From positions 51,060-115,059 of the forward strand of contig CAJWLM010000010.1 of NCBI GenBank assembly GCA_913043025.1: a stretch of 64,000 nt of DNA, given 5' to 3'. Shown here in pieces: positions 54,889-63,278 of the stretch (its first letter is position 1; each line of letters starts with the position of its first letter). The translations under genes were made by a program, and so were the position numbers. Source of the DNA: an uncultured Rhodospirillaceae bacterium. Its GTDB lineage: Bacteria; Pseudomonadota; Alphaproteobacteria; UBA8366. The notes under the pieces were generated by a model, which worked only from the letters and a program-made list of their open reading frames with translations, ran no database searches and had not been told where the DNA came from.

Positions 54889-56382
54889 TTATAGAGTTGG
54901 AATTACGTCATAGGCAACGCAAAGGCGTTCTTCTTTATCATTGAATGGTAGAACGCTATGGAACAAGGATGCCGGAAATAGCACTAAGTCACCTGTTCGT
55001 ACGCGACAGATTTTGCTTGGATAGTCGTTATTTATTATTGGCATTTGGTCTCCGTTAAGGCCGAATGCTATGGCACCTTCGTTGCCTGTAATTCTATCAG
55101 GTATATTAAGATATAGGGTGCCTGAAAGCCATCCCGGATCATGAATGTGGGGTTCAACTTGTCCGCCACTGCTTATTTTAAGGTACCAAGCCTCAAGACG
55201 CCAATTTTCGGGCCAATGGGTAATGATGCCCGCATCCAACTCTGAATTTTTCGATACGAATGCACGAACATGCTTTTTTATTAGCGCATATAAACCTGCA
55301 AGTGACGGGTGAGGTTTATCGAAAAGGTTGCCTAGTGATGTTTTGCCGTTTGAGATATGTCCCTGATCGGGAAGCTCACGATAGTGACCTTCTTGGAAAT
55401 AATCCTTTAGTGCTTTAATAGTTTCTCGTCCAACTTTTGTGTTCAAAACATTTGATACATATATTAGGTCAATGGGATTTTTGCAGAAAGGGTAGGGATC
55501 ATCAATCTGCCATTGGTTGGATGCAAATGCGCTGACCGCAGCAACGGCGCGATCAGTTGGATCTTCTTTCAATACATTGTTTATTTTTTCAGTAAAGGCT
55601 TGCTTTTTATTGAGCGAGTAAAGGCAATGAAGAACTCGATAATTAGATTTGCGTTGTTTAGCTTGTTCGAACGCTTCTACAGCCTCCGCTAGCCGACCAA
55701 GTTTCTGTAGTGCATTACCAATATTGAATTGAGTACGCGCTGTTTCTGGCAAATATTTAGTCGCAGTTTGAAAAGCCGATAAAGCCTCTTCTACACGACC
55801 TAGTATCATCAAGGAATTCCCGAGGTTCGTATGTGCTTCACCAAACTCAGGTGATATCGCAAGAGCCTTATTAAAATTCAATACAGCCTTATCGAATTCC
55901 ACAAGTTTGTGGAGTACTAAACCCAAATTATTGTAGCAATCTGCATGTTGCGGTTCGAGGGTAAGAGCTTTGTTAAATACCTTTATGGCTTCATCAAATC
56001 TCTGCTCGTCATCAAGTGCGCTACCAAGGCCTACATAAAAGTCAGCAATTTCTGGATTATGATTAATTGCCTCTTGAAAAATTTCTACGGCTTCGGCGCT
56101 GCGCCCAAGTTTTTGAAGAGCAAGGCCCTTATTGCCATAAGCTTCCGCCATACTAGGCTCGTACTCAATTGCATAATCGAAAGAAGAAAGAGAATCCAAC
56201 AACTTGCCCGTTTGTATCTGCAGAACGCCAAGCAGGTGGTACACCGTAGAATTTTTAGGGTCTACCTCAAGGATCTGAGAATAGATAGATTCTGCGGTGC
56301 CTAAGTCTCCGTCCTCATGGGTTTTTAAGCCAAAATCAATGGCTTCTTCTATGGTGACTTCTGCTTCGTCGCCATGGGGCAT
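54889..56382 (-). CDS. TPR protein fused to a 2OG-Fe(II) oxygenase domain
   Basis: A 497-residue protein. Residues about 20-260 are seven or so TPRs (for example STVYHLLGVLQIQTGKLLD, MAEAYGNKGLALQKLGRSAE, FGEAHTNLGNSLMILGRVEE). The C-terminal part (about 390-497) is a PF13759-type 2OG-Fe(II) oxygenase: EPHIHDPGWLSGTLYLNIP with H and D ligands, then RTGDLVLFPASLFHSVLPF with the distal His. ATG at 56382 has GGAG 6 bases upstream; the TTG at 56394 is less likely. It ends 18 bases from the convergent CMD gene. Architecture is common in marine bacteria; the target is unknown. Confidence 0.85.
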   Translation of the reverse strand: MPHGDEAEVTIEEAIDFGLKTHEDGDLGTAESIYSQILEVDPKNSTVYHLLGVLQIQTGKLLDSLSSFDYAIEYEPSMAEAYGNKGLALQKLGRSAEAVEIFQEAINHNPEIADFYVGLGSALDDEQRFDEAIKVFNKALTLEPQHADCYNNLGLVLHKLVEFDKAVLNFNKALAISPEFGEAHTNLGNSLMILGRVEEALSAFQTATKYLPETARTQFNIGNALQKLGRLAEAVEAFEQAKQRKSNYRVLHCLYSLNKKQAFTEKINNVLKEDPTDRAVAAVSAFASNQWQIDDPYPFCKNPIDLIYVSNVLNTKVGRETIKALKDYFQEGHYRELPDQGHISNGKTSLGNLFDKPHPSLAGLYALIKKHVRAFVSKNSELDAGIITHWPENWRLEAWYLKISSGGQVEPHIHDPGWLSGTLYLNIPDRITGNEGAIAFGLNGDQMPIINNDYPSKICRVRTGDLVLFPASLFHSVLPFNDKEERLCVAYDVIPTL

Positions 56383-56400
56383 GGCGTACTCCAATATTGG

Positions 56401-57603
56401 TTATTCAGCAGCGTTGGGAATTTTTACTTTGGCAGATGAAGGGACGCTTGAGGCTGATACATAAACTTTGCCATCAAAAAGTCGGCGTTGAGTTCTGTAA
56501 GCAGAGGTTTGCTCTACAAACCATTCACCATCATTTTTTTGATACACACTAGCATTTATATCTATAAACCCAGAACCATGCATGACAATAATATCTTCTT
56601 TATCATGCTCTGATTTGCGCGATACCTCGTGCTGAATAGTCCCGGTTATGCGACTTGCAGTGGCTGTGCACATGGTACACGTGAGGGGAAGAGCACGATG
56701 GCAATTACCTGACGACAAAATTCGGGCTGTTAAATGGCCGGTTTCCGCTGGTAATGTTTCACCTGACATTAGTACTGCATCTTGAGGAGGACTTACAAAA
56801 CCAATGAAGGGCGTTACAGGGGAGTTTCGGCTGACTTCCTCCGGGGTTTCTCCAAAACCAATCATTGCGCCTGCATGAGATCTAATTAATTCAAGTTTTT
56901 CCATTAATTCTGCATTGGCATCGATCTCATCGGGCAACTCAGTTCCTATCATACCAACACTTTCTGCATGCACCGTCACAACGGTATTAGCAGCATCAAC
57001 GATTGACACCTCTGTTTTGCCCAAGCCTGGTATATCAAGTATATCCTTTGTGTTACCGGTAGGCAGTAATCTGCCAGTACTTGCTCCTCCTGGAGTTTGA
57101 AAGGCCATCCGAACGGGAGATCCCGTCCCGGCAACGCCCTTGAGTTCGTAATCCCCATCGACAGCAGAGAGGCCGTCATCAAGATCAAAATAAGCATGTA
57201 AAATCTTGTTTGTATTGGTGTTTAAAACACGAACTATCGCCTGCCCATCGACTATCTGCGGTGTGACCAATCCTTCATCAACTGCGAAAGGGCCCATAGC
57301 GGCCGACATGTTGCCGCAGTTAGCATTGTAGCCCACCGTTGCATTACGGACGCCGATTTGCGCAAAGGTATAATCGATATCGGCATCTGGATGCTCTGAG
57401 GTTCCGACCACACAAACTTTTGAAAGAGACGATATGCCGCCGCCCATGCCATTGAGTTGGCGCCCATTAGGGTCCGGAGTTCCCATGGCCGCAAGAAAAA
57501 ATTCATCCCAATAAGCTCTTTCAGGAAGGTCACACTCTTTAAACACTATGGCATTTGAAGTGCCACCACGGATAAACGCTGCAGGGATTGAAAGTTGCTT
57601 CAT
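56401..57603 (-). CDS. prpF: PrpF-family isomerase/tautomerase
   Basis: A 400-residue diaminopimelate-epimerase-fold isomerase of the PrpF family (2-methylaconitate or aconitate-type isomerase, 4-oxalomesaconate tautomerase). IRGGTSNAIVF opens it; the catalytic Lys (SSLSKV, K62) and Cys (NANCGN, C96) of the family are conserved. GGAG is 8 bases before ATG. It is the last gene of the CoA-transferase/cupin/TcuA/PrpF operon, 20 bases after tcuA, and so likely moves a double bond in the tricarboxylate product. The exact acid is not known. Confidence 0.85.
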   Translation of the reverse strand: MKQLSIPAAFIRGGTSNAIVFKECDLPERAYWDEFFLAAMGTPDPNGRQLNGMGGGISSLSKVCVVGTSEHPDADIDYTFAQIGVRNATVGYNANCGNMSAAMGPFAVDEGLVTPQIVDGQAIVRVLNTNTNKILHAYFDLDDGLSAVDGDYELKGVAGTGSPVRMAFQTPGGASTGRLLPTGNTKDILDIPGLGKTEVSIVDAANTVVTVHAESVGMIGTELPDEIDANAELMEKLELIRSHAGAMIGFGETPEEVSRNSPVTPFIGFVSPPQDAVLMSGETLPAETGHLTARILSSGNCHRALPLTCTMCTATASRITGTIQHEVSRKSEHDKEDIIVMHGSGFIDINASVYQKNDGEWFVEQTSAYRTQRRLFDGKVYVSASSVPSSAKVKIPNAAE

Positions 57604-57623
57604 TAGTAACTCCGTTCTTATAC

Positions 57624-59108
57624 TTATGCCTTTTCCTGAGCAGCATTCCGACCCGCAATGCGTCCAAAAACCTGGCCAGAAACCAGACCTGAACCACCCG
57701 GGTAATTATAATGGAATAAGCCGCCAACCATTTCGCCAGCTGTGTAAAGGCCAGGGATAGGGCGCCAGTCTGTGCCTATAACTTGAGCCTCCGGGTTTAC
57801 CTTTAATCCTCCAAAGGTAAACGTAATCCCGCCAGTTGCCGGGTAGGCGTGATATGGAGGCTCATCAATCTTGGTTGCCCAATTGCTTTTTGGCAGCGCA
57901 AGGCCTTCAGTGGCTAAGCCGTCTTTTTGTGTTGGATCAAACCTGTCTGCAGATTGTGCACAACTATTATACTCATTGATGGTTTTTAGCGCTTGAGCCT
58001 TATCATCGATGTCCATCATCTCAACCAAATCTTCAAAATTATCTGCTATCAATGGCTTTGCTGTTTCGTATCGTGGCTCTAAATGTTGAACTGTTTTTTG
58101 ATCAAAAATTTGATACGCTTTGGATCCTGGCTCGTCGAGAATTGCTGCCCCAAATTTGGCGTAAGTATACATGTTGGTATCTTCGCCTTCATCTACAAAC
58201 CGAAGTCCCTTACGATTAATCATGATTCCAAAAAGATAGGACAGTCGATTAGATTTGTCTGTCAATTTACGGTCAGCAAAATCACTCCAATCAGCATCAA
58301 TTGGTGTTGAGTGCCGTCCTGACCATTGTCCCCAGGGCATCGCTCCAATCGCTAAAGCCATGCGCAACCCATCTCCTTGGTTAAAGGATGTTCCTCGAAC
58401 CTTGGCATGATCCCAGGGAGCTCCTAGGTATTGAGCTCTCCATTGGGCATTAGCTTCAAAGCCTCCGCAAGCTAGGACAACAGCATTGGCAGTAATTGTT
58501 TTTGATCCGCCGCTTTCTTTTGTAACTACCCCATGAACTCTACCTGCATCATTTTGAATTAATTCCGTTGCACCAGAGCCATATCGAATTTCAATGCCTG
58601 CCTCTTCTGCTGCTTTAAACCAGCAGCTCGAGAGCCCGACACCTTCATGGACTGCTCGAACAACGACACCGCCAGGAAATGTCCACTGCCCATTAACCAT
58701 TATTCCGCAAACTGAAGTTGCCGGTTCACATGGTATTTTTGCCGTTTCGACTGCCCATTTAACGGTGTCATAAGAATTGTCAATCATGACTGCTGCAAGT
58801 TCTCTGTCAGTGCGGCCTTGAGTGACGCGGTCAAGGTCATTCCAAAAACGTTCTTTCGTATAAGGACTAATACCTTCGTAAAAATTCAAATATTCGTCTT
58901 CAACTCCAGGAAGAAAGGGTTCTAAGTCGCGGGGTTCATCGAAAGCAATTCGAAATATTGAACCCGACCAATGTGTGTTACCACCACGCATTTCCTTATG
59001 CGCTTTCTCCAGCACCACTACATTTTCCGCGCCATTTTCCTTAGCCGATAACGCGGCGGCAAAAGCTGCATTTCCGGCACCCACTACGATTACGTCATAA
59101 TCCGGCAT
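57624..59108 (-). CDS. tcuA: FAD-dependent tricarballylate dehydrogenase-like enzyme
   Basis: A 494-residue flavoprotein of the fumarate reductase/succinate dehydrogenase family, close to TcuA. YDVIVVGAGNAAFAAALSA binds FAD; RGGNTHWSGS, ACGGFEAN and the closing HYNYPGGSGLVSGQVFGRIAG are family blocks. TcuA oxidises tricarballylate to cis-aconitate, and TcuB usually takes the electrons, but no tcuB is next to it. AGGAG precedes ATG. It lies between a cupin gene and prpF, supporting a tricarboxylate pathway. Confidence 0.83.
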   Translation of the reverse strand: MPDYDVIVVGAGNAAFAAALSAKENGAENVVVLEKAHKEMRGGNTHWSGSIFRIAFDEPRDLEPFLPGVEDEYLNFYEGISPYTKERFWNDLDRVTQGRTDRELAAVMIDNSYDTVKWAVETAKIPCEPATSVCGIMVNGQWTFPGGVVVRAVHEGVGLSSCWFKAAEEAGIEIRYGSGATELIQNDAGRVHGVVTKESGGSKTITANAVVLACGGFEANAQWRAQYLGAPWDHAKVRGTSFNQGDGLRMALAIGAMPWGQWSGRHSTPIDADWSDFADRKLTDKSNRLSYLFGIMINRKGLRFVDEGEDTNMYTYAKFGAAILDEPGSKAYQIFDQKTVQHLEPRYETAKPLIADNFEDLVEMMDIDDKAQALKTINEYNSCAQSADRFDPTQKDGLATEGLALPKSNWATKIDEPPYHAYPATGGITFTFGGLKVNPEAQVIGTDWRPIPGLYTAGEMVGGLFHYNYPGGSGLVSGQVFGRIAGRNAAQEKA

Positions 59109-59280
59109 GAGAACTTACTCCTAATAAAAGACTTAATATAAAAATATCTAAGGGCTCTGTACTTTATTGTAGGCTATTTTTCAACGGCATACCCCAGTTG
59201 TGCTGTTTAGAAAGGACGTTCATGCATATATTTTTTGTCGAGAACAGAGAGGTTTTTGTAATTTGTCTGTTTTAATATAC

Positions 59281-60156
59281 TCACTCAAACGTTTTTATAT
59301 ACTGCAGGTCGGGCAAGTGGATATTTAGAAGCACGCTATCTGTTTTGGCTGTGAAATTAAGATTTTCTTTAGGCTCAAGGTAAATGGTTGTTCCAAATCG
59401 TGCAGTCGTATTATTGATTTGTCCATTGCCCTGGTAGACAAAATAAATGTCTCTACCCCCCGTTAATTGTAAATGTGAACAAGCCGACACTTTTACCATC
59501 TTAATCGCAGTATTTGCTGGTGTGAAAGTTCCAAGGCGGCGCTCGGCTACTCCAGGTTGATTGTTTGAAGATTTCCATTCGTAGTGGGTCGGGTCTATGA
59601 GGAGGGGGGCTTTAAAACTTGGCACGGGATAAATCATCGGTTTTTTATTTACGTACTCCCAGATTGCTTGTGCTGCGTCGAGATTACGTTTCCCGCTGGT
59701 TCCGTCCACCAGGCCATCTACATCTCTTGAAAGTTTAAAGACACCATTTTTAAAGGAACCGAGACCGTTTAAAGCCTTTACGGCGTCATCTGACTCTTTA
59801 CGGCTGATGTAGCCAGACCCGCTCGCGCCACCGCACTGCAGTACCAACGTGGACAAGATTGATTGCGCATCTTGAGTCTGTGGTCCGTAGTGAACTGCTT
59901 CAGGGTAATACCCCACCATGCCGGCCGAAAGTTTGCCAGCTCTGCCGTAGCAAGCTTCACCCTCTATCTGAAAGCGGATCTGCTCAAAATTATGCCGGTG
60001 ACGTGGAGAATAGCGCCCAACACATTCCGCTATCACTAATGAATAATTACCGGGGCTGCCCGACTTGCCCTCTAATAATAATTTATGCCTTGAGCTACCT
60101 TCTCGATAACTAGTTCCTCCCTCGAAGGTAATTTCATCGCTTTGCACAAATTCCAT
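59281..60156 (-). CDS. Cupin-like protein, unknown substrate
   Basis: A 291-residue protein with a cupin-type beta-barrel. RYSPRHRHNFEQIRFQIEGEA (about 61-81) is the cupin motif 1 with two His and a Glu-type ligand, and IYFVYQGNGQ plus the closing LLNIHLPDLQ suggest a second barrel. ATG at 60156 is 13 bases after the CoA-transferase stop, with GGAAA as a weak site. It probably binds a metal and a small acid. It belongs to the operon with TcuA and PrpF. Confidence 0.7.
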   Translation of the reverse strand: MEFVQSDEITFEGGTSYREGSSRHKLLLEGKSGSPGNYSLVIAECVGRYSPRHRHNFEQIRFQIEGEACYGRAGKLSAGMVGYYPEAVHYGPQTQDAQSILSTLVLQCGGASGSGYISRKESDDAVKALNGLGSFKNGVFKLSRDVDGLVDGTSGKRNLDAAQAIWEYVNKKPMIYPVPSFKAPLLIDPTHYEWKSSNNQPGVAERRLGTFTPANTAIKMVKVSACSHLQLTGGRDIYFVYQGNGQINNTTARFGTTIYLEPKENLNFTAKTDSVLLNIHLPDLQYIKTFE

Positions 60157-60169
60157 ATTTTTATTTCCA

Positions 60170-61582
60170 TCAATTGAGCCAATTGGCACCATTTGATCCC
60201 AATATAGGGGATGGTTTTTCCCAAAATGGATTAGTTTCAGACATGGTAAGGACTGGTCCTAGGTGCTTTATTTTTCCGAAGGCACAATCACTTTCGAGCA
60301 TGATTTTATCAAGCTCCTGTGTGGAAAGATCCATGTTGGGTTGCGCAGGTTCTACGTGCCCTTGCTGGTATATGAACATTCCCGAACGGCAAAGTGAAAC
60401 GCGGACATGGTATGATCCGCCCTCGCGTGCCCTTCGCGCTAACGCTAGTAACACTCCATATGCCCCATTATAACCGGTTGTGTAATCACATGCAGACGCA
60501 GGCAGAAGCTTTGGTCGGCCATCACCAACATTCACCCCATTATCCATACATATCCCTGTGGCGGACTGTGCTATTTGCTCCCAACCACCCCTATTTGAGA
60601 AAGGACCTCCGTGACCGTAACAACTAATCGAAAGATAAATGATTCCCGGGCGTTCGGATGCTAATTGTTGGGGACTTAAGCCGTACTTTTCCATTATGCC
60701 GGGTCGGTATCCTTGGCTAAAAACATCTGCCTGAATTGATAAGTTCTTAAGGGCCTCCAATTCTTTTTGTTTATTCAGATTTAAAAAACAGCTTCGTTTG
60801 CCATGGCTTGTATCCATCACATGTTCGGGTACTTGAGGTAAATGTTCAGCAGTTACCATCAGAACATTAGCACCGTTTTCCGCAAGCGTGCGGGCTGCAA
60901 TGGGGCCAGCTAGGATACGGGTCAAATCTAAAACTCTGATGCCATCAAGAGGGCGCTTTCCCGTTGGAAATGGAATAGGTTCTGTTTCCCCAATTTTTTC
61001 AATTTCTACCAACGGCTTTGAAGATAACATGTCGCCGTGAGGGTGCTTTAACCATTCGTCATTAGATCTCACAATAGATCCGCATGCACGCGCTGAAGCA
61101 ATGGCTTCCTCAAGTTCATGTGAGTCCCACTCAGAGACAGCTTGCGCAACTGCTTTTGGATTAGACTCACACTGAAGCACGCTCATCACTCGGTCATGCA
61201 GATGTGGAAGATTGAAGTGTGGTAGATACCAGCGTCCGTCTTTACATTGCCAAGGTTGCGTAATTGAACGCATGTGAGCCATAGATGGAGAGGCTGAAAT
61301 AGGCTCAAAGCTACCATTAATATTTGGCTGACTCAGATAAAGCGAACTTCTGCATGTTGCAGCCGCATGCCTAACATCAATGTTAATTTTTTGCCGTCGC
61401 CCAGTTTTAAGTTCATGTATGTCGGTGACGGCGACGCCAACTCCGGCCAGGATACTTGCGGTTGTCTCGCCAAGCTTAAATCGTGATGTAAAGACAGGGT
61501 CCTCACCGGTGATTGTTACCTCACCATCTTCCGGCTTAGCCAGCTTGCGAATACCTATTACTTCGTCAAATGATTGATTCAT
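60170..61582 (-). CDS. Rearranged CaiB/BaiF family CoA-transferase
   Basis: A 470-residue CoA-transferase with an odd order. Residues about 60-215 look like the C-terminal half of a CaiB protein (GRRQKINIDVRHAA, CKDGRWYLPHF, NDEWLKHPHGDML), and only then (about 218 on) does the usual N-terminal part begin (DGIRVLDLTRILAGPIAAR, YRPGIMEKYGLS). In the RPGFD-like motif the catalytic Asp is Glu (NRGGWEQIAQSATG). It may be a fused or permuted family branch. AGGGAGA precedes ATG. It opens an operon with cupin, TcuA and PrpF genes, presumably activating an acid. Confidence 0.82.
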   Translation of the reverse strand: MNQSFDEVIGIRKLAKPEDGEVTITGEDPVFTSRFKLGETTASILAGVGVAVTDIHELKTGRRQKINIDVRHAAATCRSSLYLSQPNINGSFEPISASPSMAHMRSITQPWQCKDGRWYLPHFNLPHLHDRVMSVLQCESNPKAVAQAVSEWDSHELEEAIASARACGSIVRSNDEWLKHPHGDMLSSKPLVEIEKIGETEPIPFPTGKRPLDGIRVLDLTRILAGPIAARTLAENGANVLMVTAEHLPQVPEHVMDTSHGKRSCFLNLNKQKELEALKNLSIQADVFSQGYRPGIMEKYGLSPQQLASERPGIIYLSISCYGHGGPFSNRGGWEQIAQSATGICMDNGVNVGDGRPKLLPASACDYTTGYNGAYGVLLALARRAREGGSYHVRVSLCRSGMFIYQQGHVEPAQPNMDLSTQELDKIMLESDCAFGKIKHLGPVLTMSETNPFWEKPSPILGSNGANWLN

Positions 61583-62016
61583 TTCGGCATCTCCCTTTCT
61601 TTCTATATGAGCCCGAATGTAAATTAATGTCTAGTAGGGACACGGGATCTTCCGTTGAGTAGTTTTTTAGATCTCTTCGACTAACCTCTTTAACCAACCC
61701 AAACACCGGGAAATCAGCTCACATTCGAATTTTGTGGGAGACCTTTACGGGTATCGCATCTTTAATTCATTGATAATGGCGTGGCAACTTGATGAAAGAT
61801 TTTTGGAATGGAACAGGGGTTATAATAGACAACACAACAACGATCCTAGGAGGCCGCTCGTTATTGTATTATTACGATAGTCCTTTAACTGTCCCCCATG
61901 CCAGCTTGATACCTTCTTTTCGGCCAACAGACCGCTCCACCGAAACTATGTAAAAAAAATAAGTACCAAGTTTTGGTGTGACTAATGCCGGCGTCGATTC
62001 TTATTAACGATGGGCG
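61583..62016. other. 434-base gap, no gene recognised
   Basis: Between two minus-strand genes. It holds TATAAT (about 61823) without a well-placed -35. On the minus strand a stretch ending near 61872 reads KLAWGTVKGLS before two stops and might be a gene remnant, but I cannot name it. It probably includes the promoter of the CoA-transferase/TcuA operon. Confidence 0.35.
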
Positions 62017-63129
62017 TTAAATGGAAAATCCATATTTTCCAAGCTTATTTTCGTCGAGTTCTAGTCCAAGACCGGGCCCCGTTGGGAGACTAATATGTCC
62101 CTTACTTATATCGAGTTTAGTTGTGCAAACTGTGTCCGTTACTTTTAGGGGGCCTACGCACTCTAGGCCAGGCAAAACATTGTGGGATGTTGCACCAAGC
62201 ATGATTTCTGCTGTTGTACTCAGATCAAGCCCAAAGCCGTGGCCAAGTACGATGGGTAAGCCAGCAGCTTCGGCAGTAGCCATCATTTTAGCCGCAGGTA
62301 GCATCCCCCCGGCTTGTTTGATCCCGAACTTTATATAGTCTGCGCAATCTGCTTTTATCGCACGTATTAAGCTAGCATGGTCACTTATCGCCTCATCGGC
62401 CATAATAGGAATTCCGCCTTCGCGTCTCACTTTTCTTAATCCGTCTAAATCATCTTTTGCCACCGGTTGCTCAAATAGCTGCATGTCACAATTTTTCACT
62501 TCATTGCAAAGTGCTAATGCCTGGTCTACGCTGCACTGCTGATTGGCATCCATACGAAGTTGTATGTCGGAACCAACCGCATCGCGCACAGCTATCACTC
62601 GGGCACCATCCACACTTGCGTTATTCCCAACTTTTATTTTCATAGACTTGAAGCCGTCATTTTTCCACTTGAGAGCTTCGGCAGCTGCCTCATCAGGGGG
62701 TAATTCACCAACCCATGCGTTGAACAAAACGTTGTCTATGACCGCTCCGCCCGCATATTCATGAAATGCTATACCATGTCGTTGGCATGTGAGTTCAATA
62801 CAAGCTAATTCTACGCCTGCAGCTGCACCCGGCTGCTGTGGAGCTGTCTTAGAGCAAATGTCATATATGCGATTTACATTAGTTGGGTCTTCGCCGATCA
62901 GGGCAGGGGTTAGTTTGTCGCGAATGGCAACCGCAAGTTCAGCAGCCGTGTTCGGAGATTTAGCCCTCGTGGAAGGATCAATACTGTTTACGCCGATAAT
63001 TCCATCGCTATCTGTAACACGTATAACAAGGCACTTAGTAATATTCTTCGATTGTCCTCCACTAGTAAACGTCCCTACTAGCGGCATTCCTATACCAAAA
63101 ACCTCTATTTTTTTAATTGTTGTCCCCAT
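62017..63129 (-). CDS. Muconate-cycloisomerase-type enolase-superfamily enzyme
   Basis: A 370-residue enolase-superfamily member of the muconate lactonizing subgroup. The barrel residues are KxK (FKSMKIKVG), Asp (RMDANQQ), Glu (LFEQPVA), Asp (MADEAIS) and late Lys (KFGIKQAGG), the K-x-K...D-E-D...K pattern. This subgroup includes cycloisomerases, o-succinylbenzoate synthases and dipeptide or amino-acid racemases. ATG 63129 has GGGGA upstream; 63138 is the alternative. It lies between two CoA-transferase genes on the same strand. Confidence 0.87.
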   Translation of the reverse strand: MGTTIKKIEVFGIGMPLVGTFTSGGQSKNITKCLVIRVTDSDGIIGVNSIDPSTRAKSPNTAAELAVAIRDKLTPALIGEDPTNVNRIYDICSKTAPQQPGAAAGVELACIELTCQRHGIAFHEYAGGAVIDNVLFNAWVGELPPDEAAAEALKWKNDGFKSMKIKVGNNASVDGARVIAVRDAVGSDIQLRMDANQQCSVDQALALCNEVKNCDMQLFEQPVAKDDLDGLRKVRREGGIPIMADEAISDHASLIRAIKADCADYIKFGIKQAGGMLPAAKMMATAEAAGLPIVLGHGFGLDLSTTAEIMLGATSHNVLPGLECVGPLKVTDTVCTTKLDISKGHISLPTGPGLGLELDENKLGKYGFSI

Positions 63130-63278
63130 GTAGCGCATCCCCAGAAAAATTAATCTATTAGCTCCACAATGTAACTTAACAGTAGCAGCAGAGTCTCATA
63201 TTTTAATTATAATTTAAAAAATTGAAATTTATTCAAGCCTGATCCTGGTGAAATCGTTTGCATCCCACACATACAAAA

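Noticed and set aside
61872..61950. Minus-strand peptide ending KLAWGTVKGLS before stops
   Set aside because: Looks like a gene end but too short to name; no start and no family recognised.
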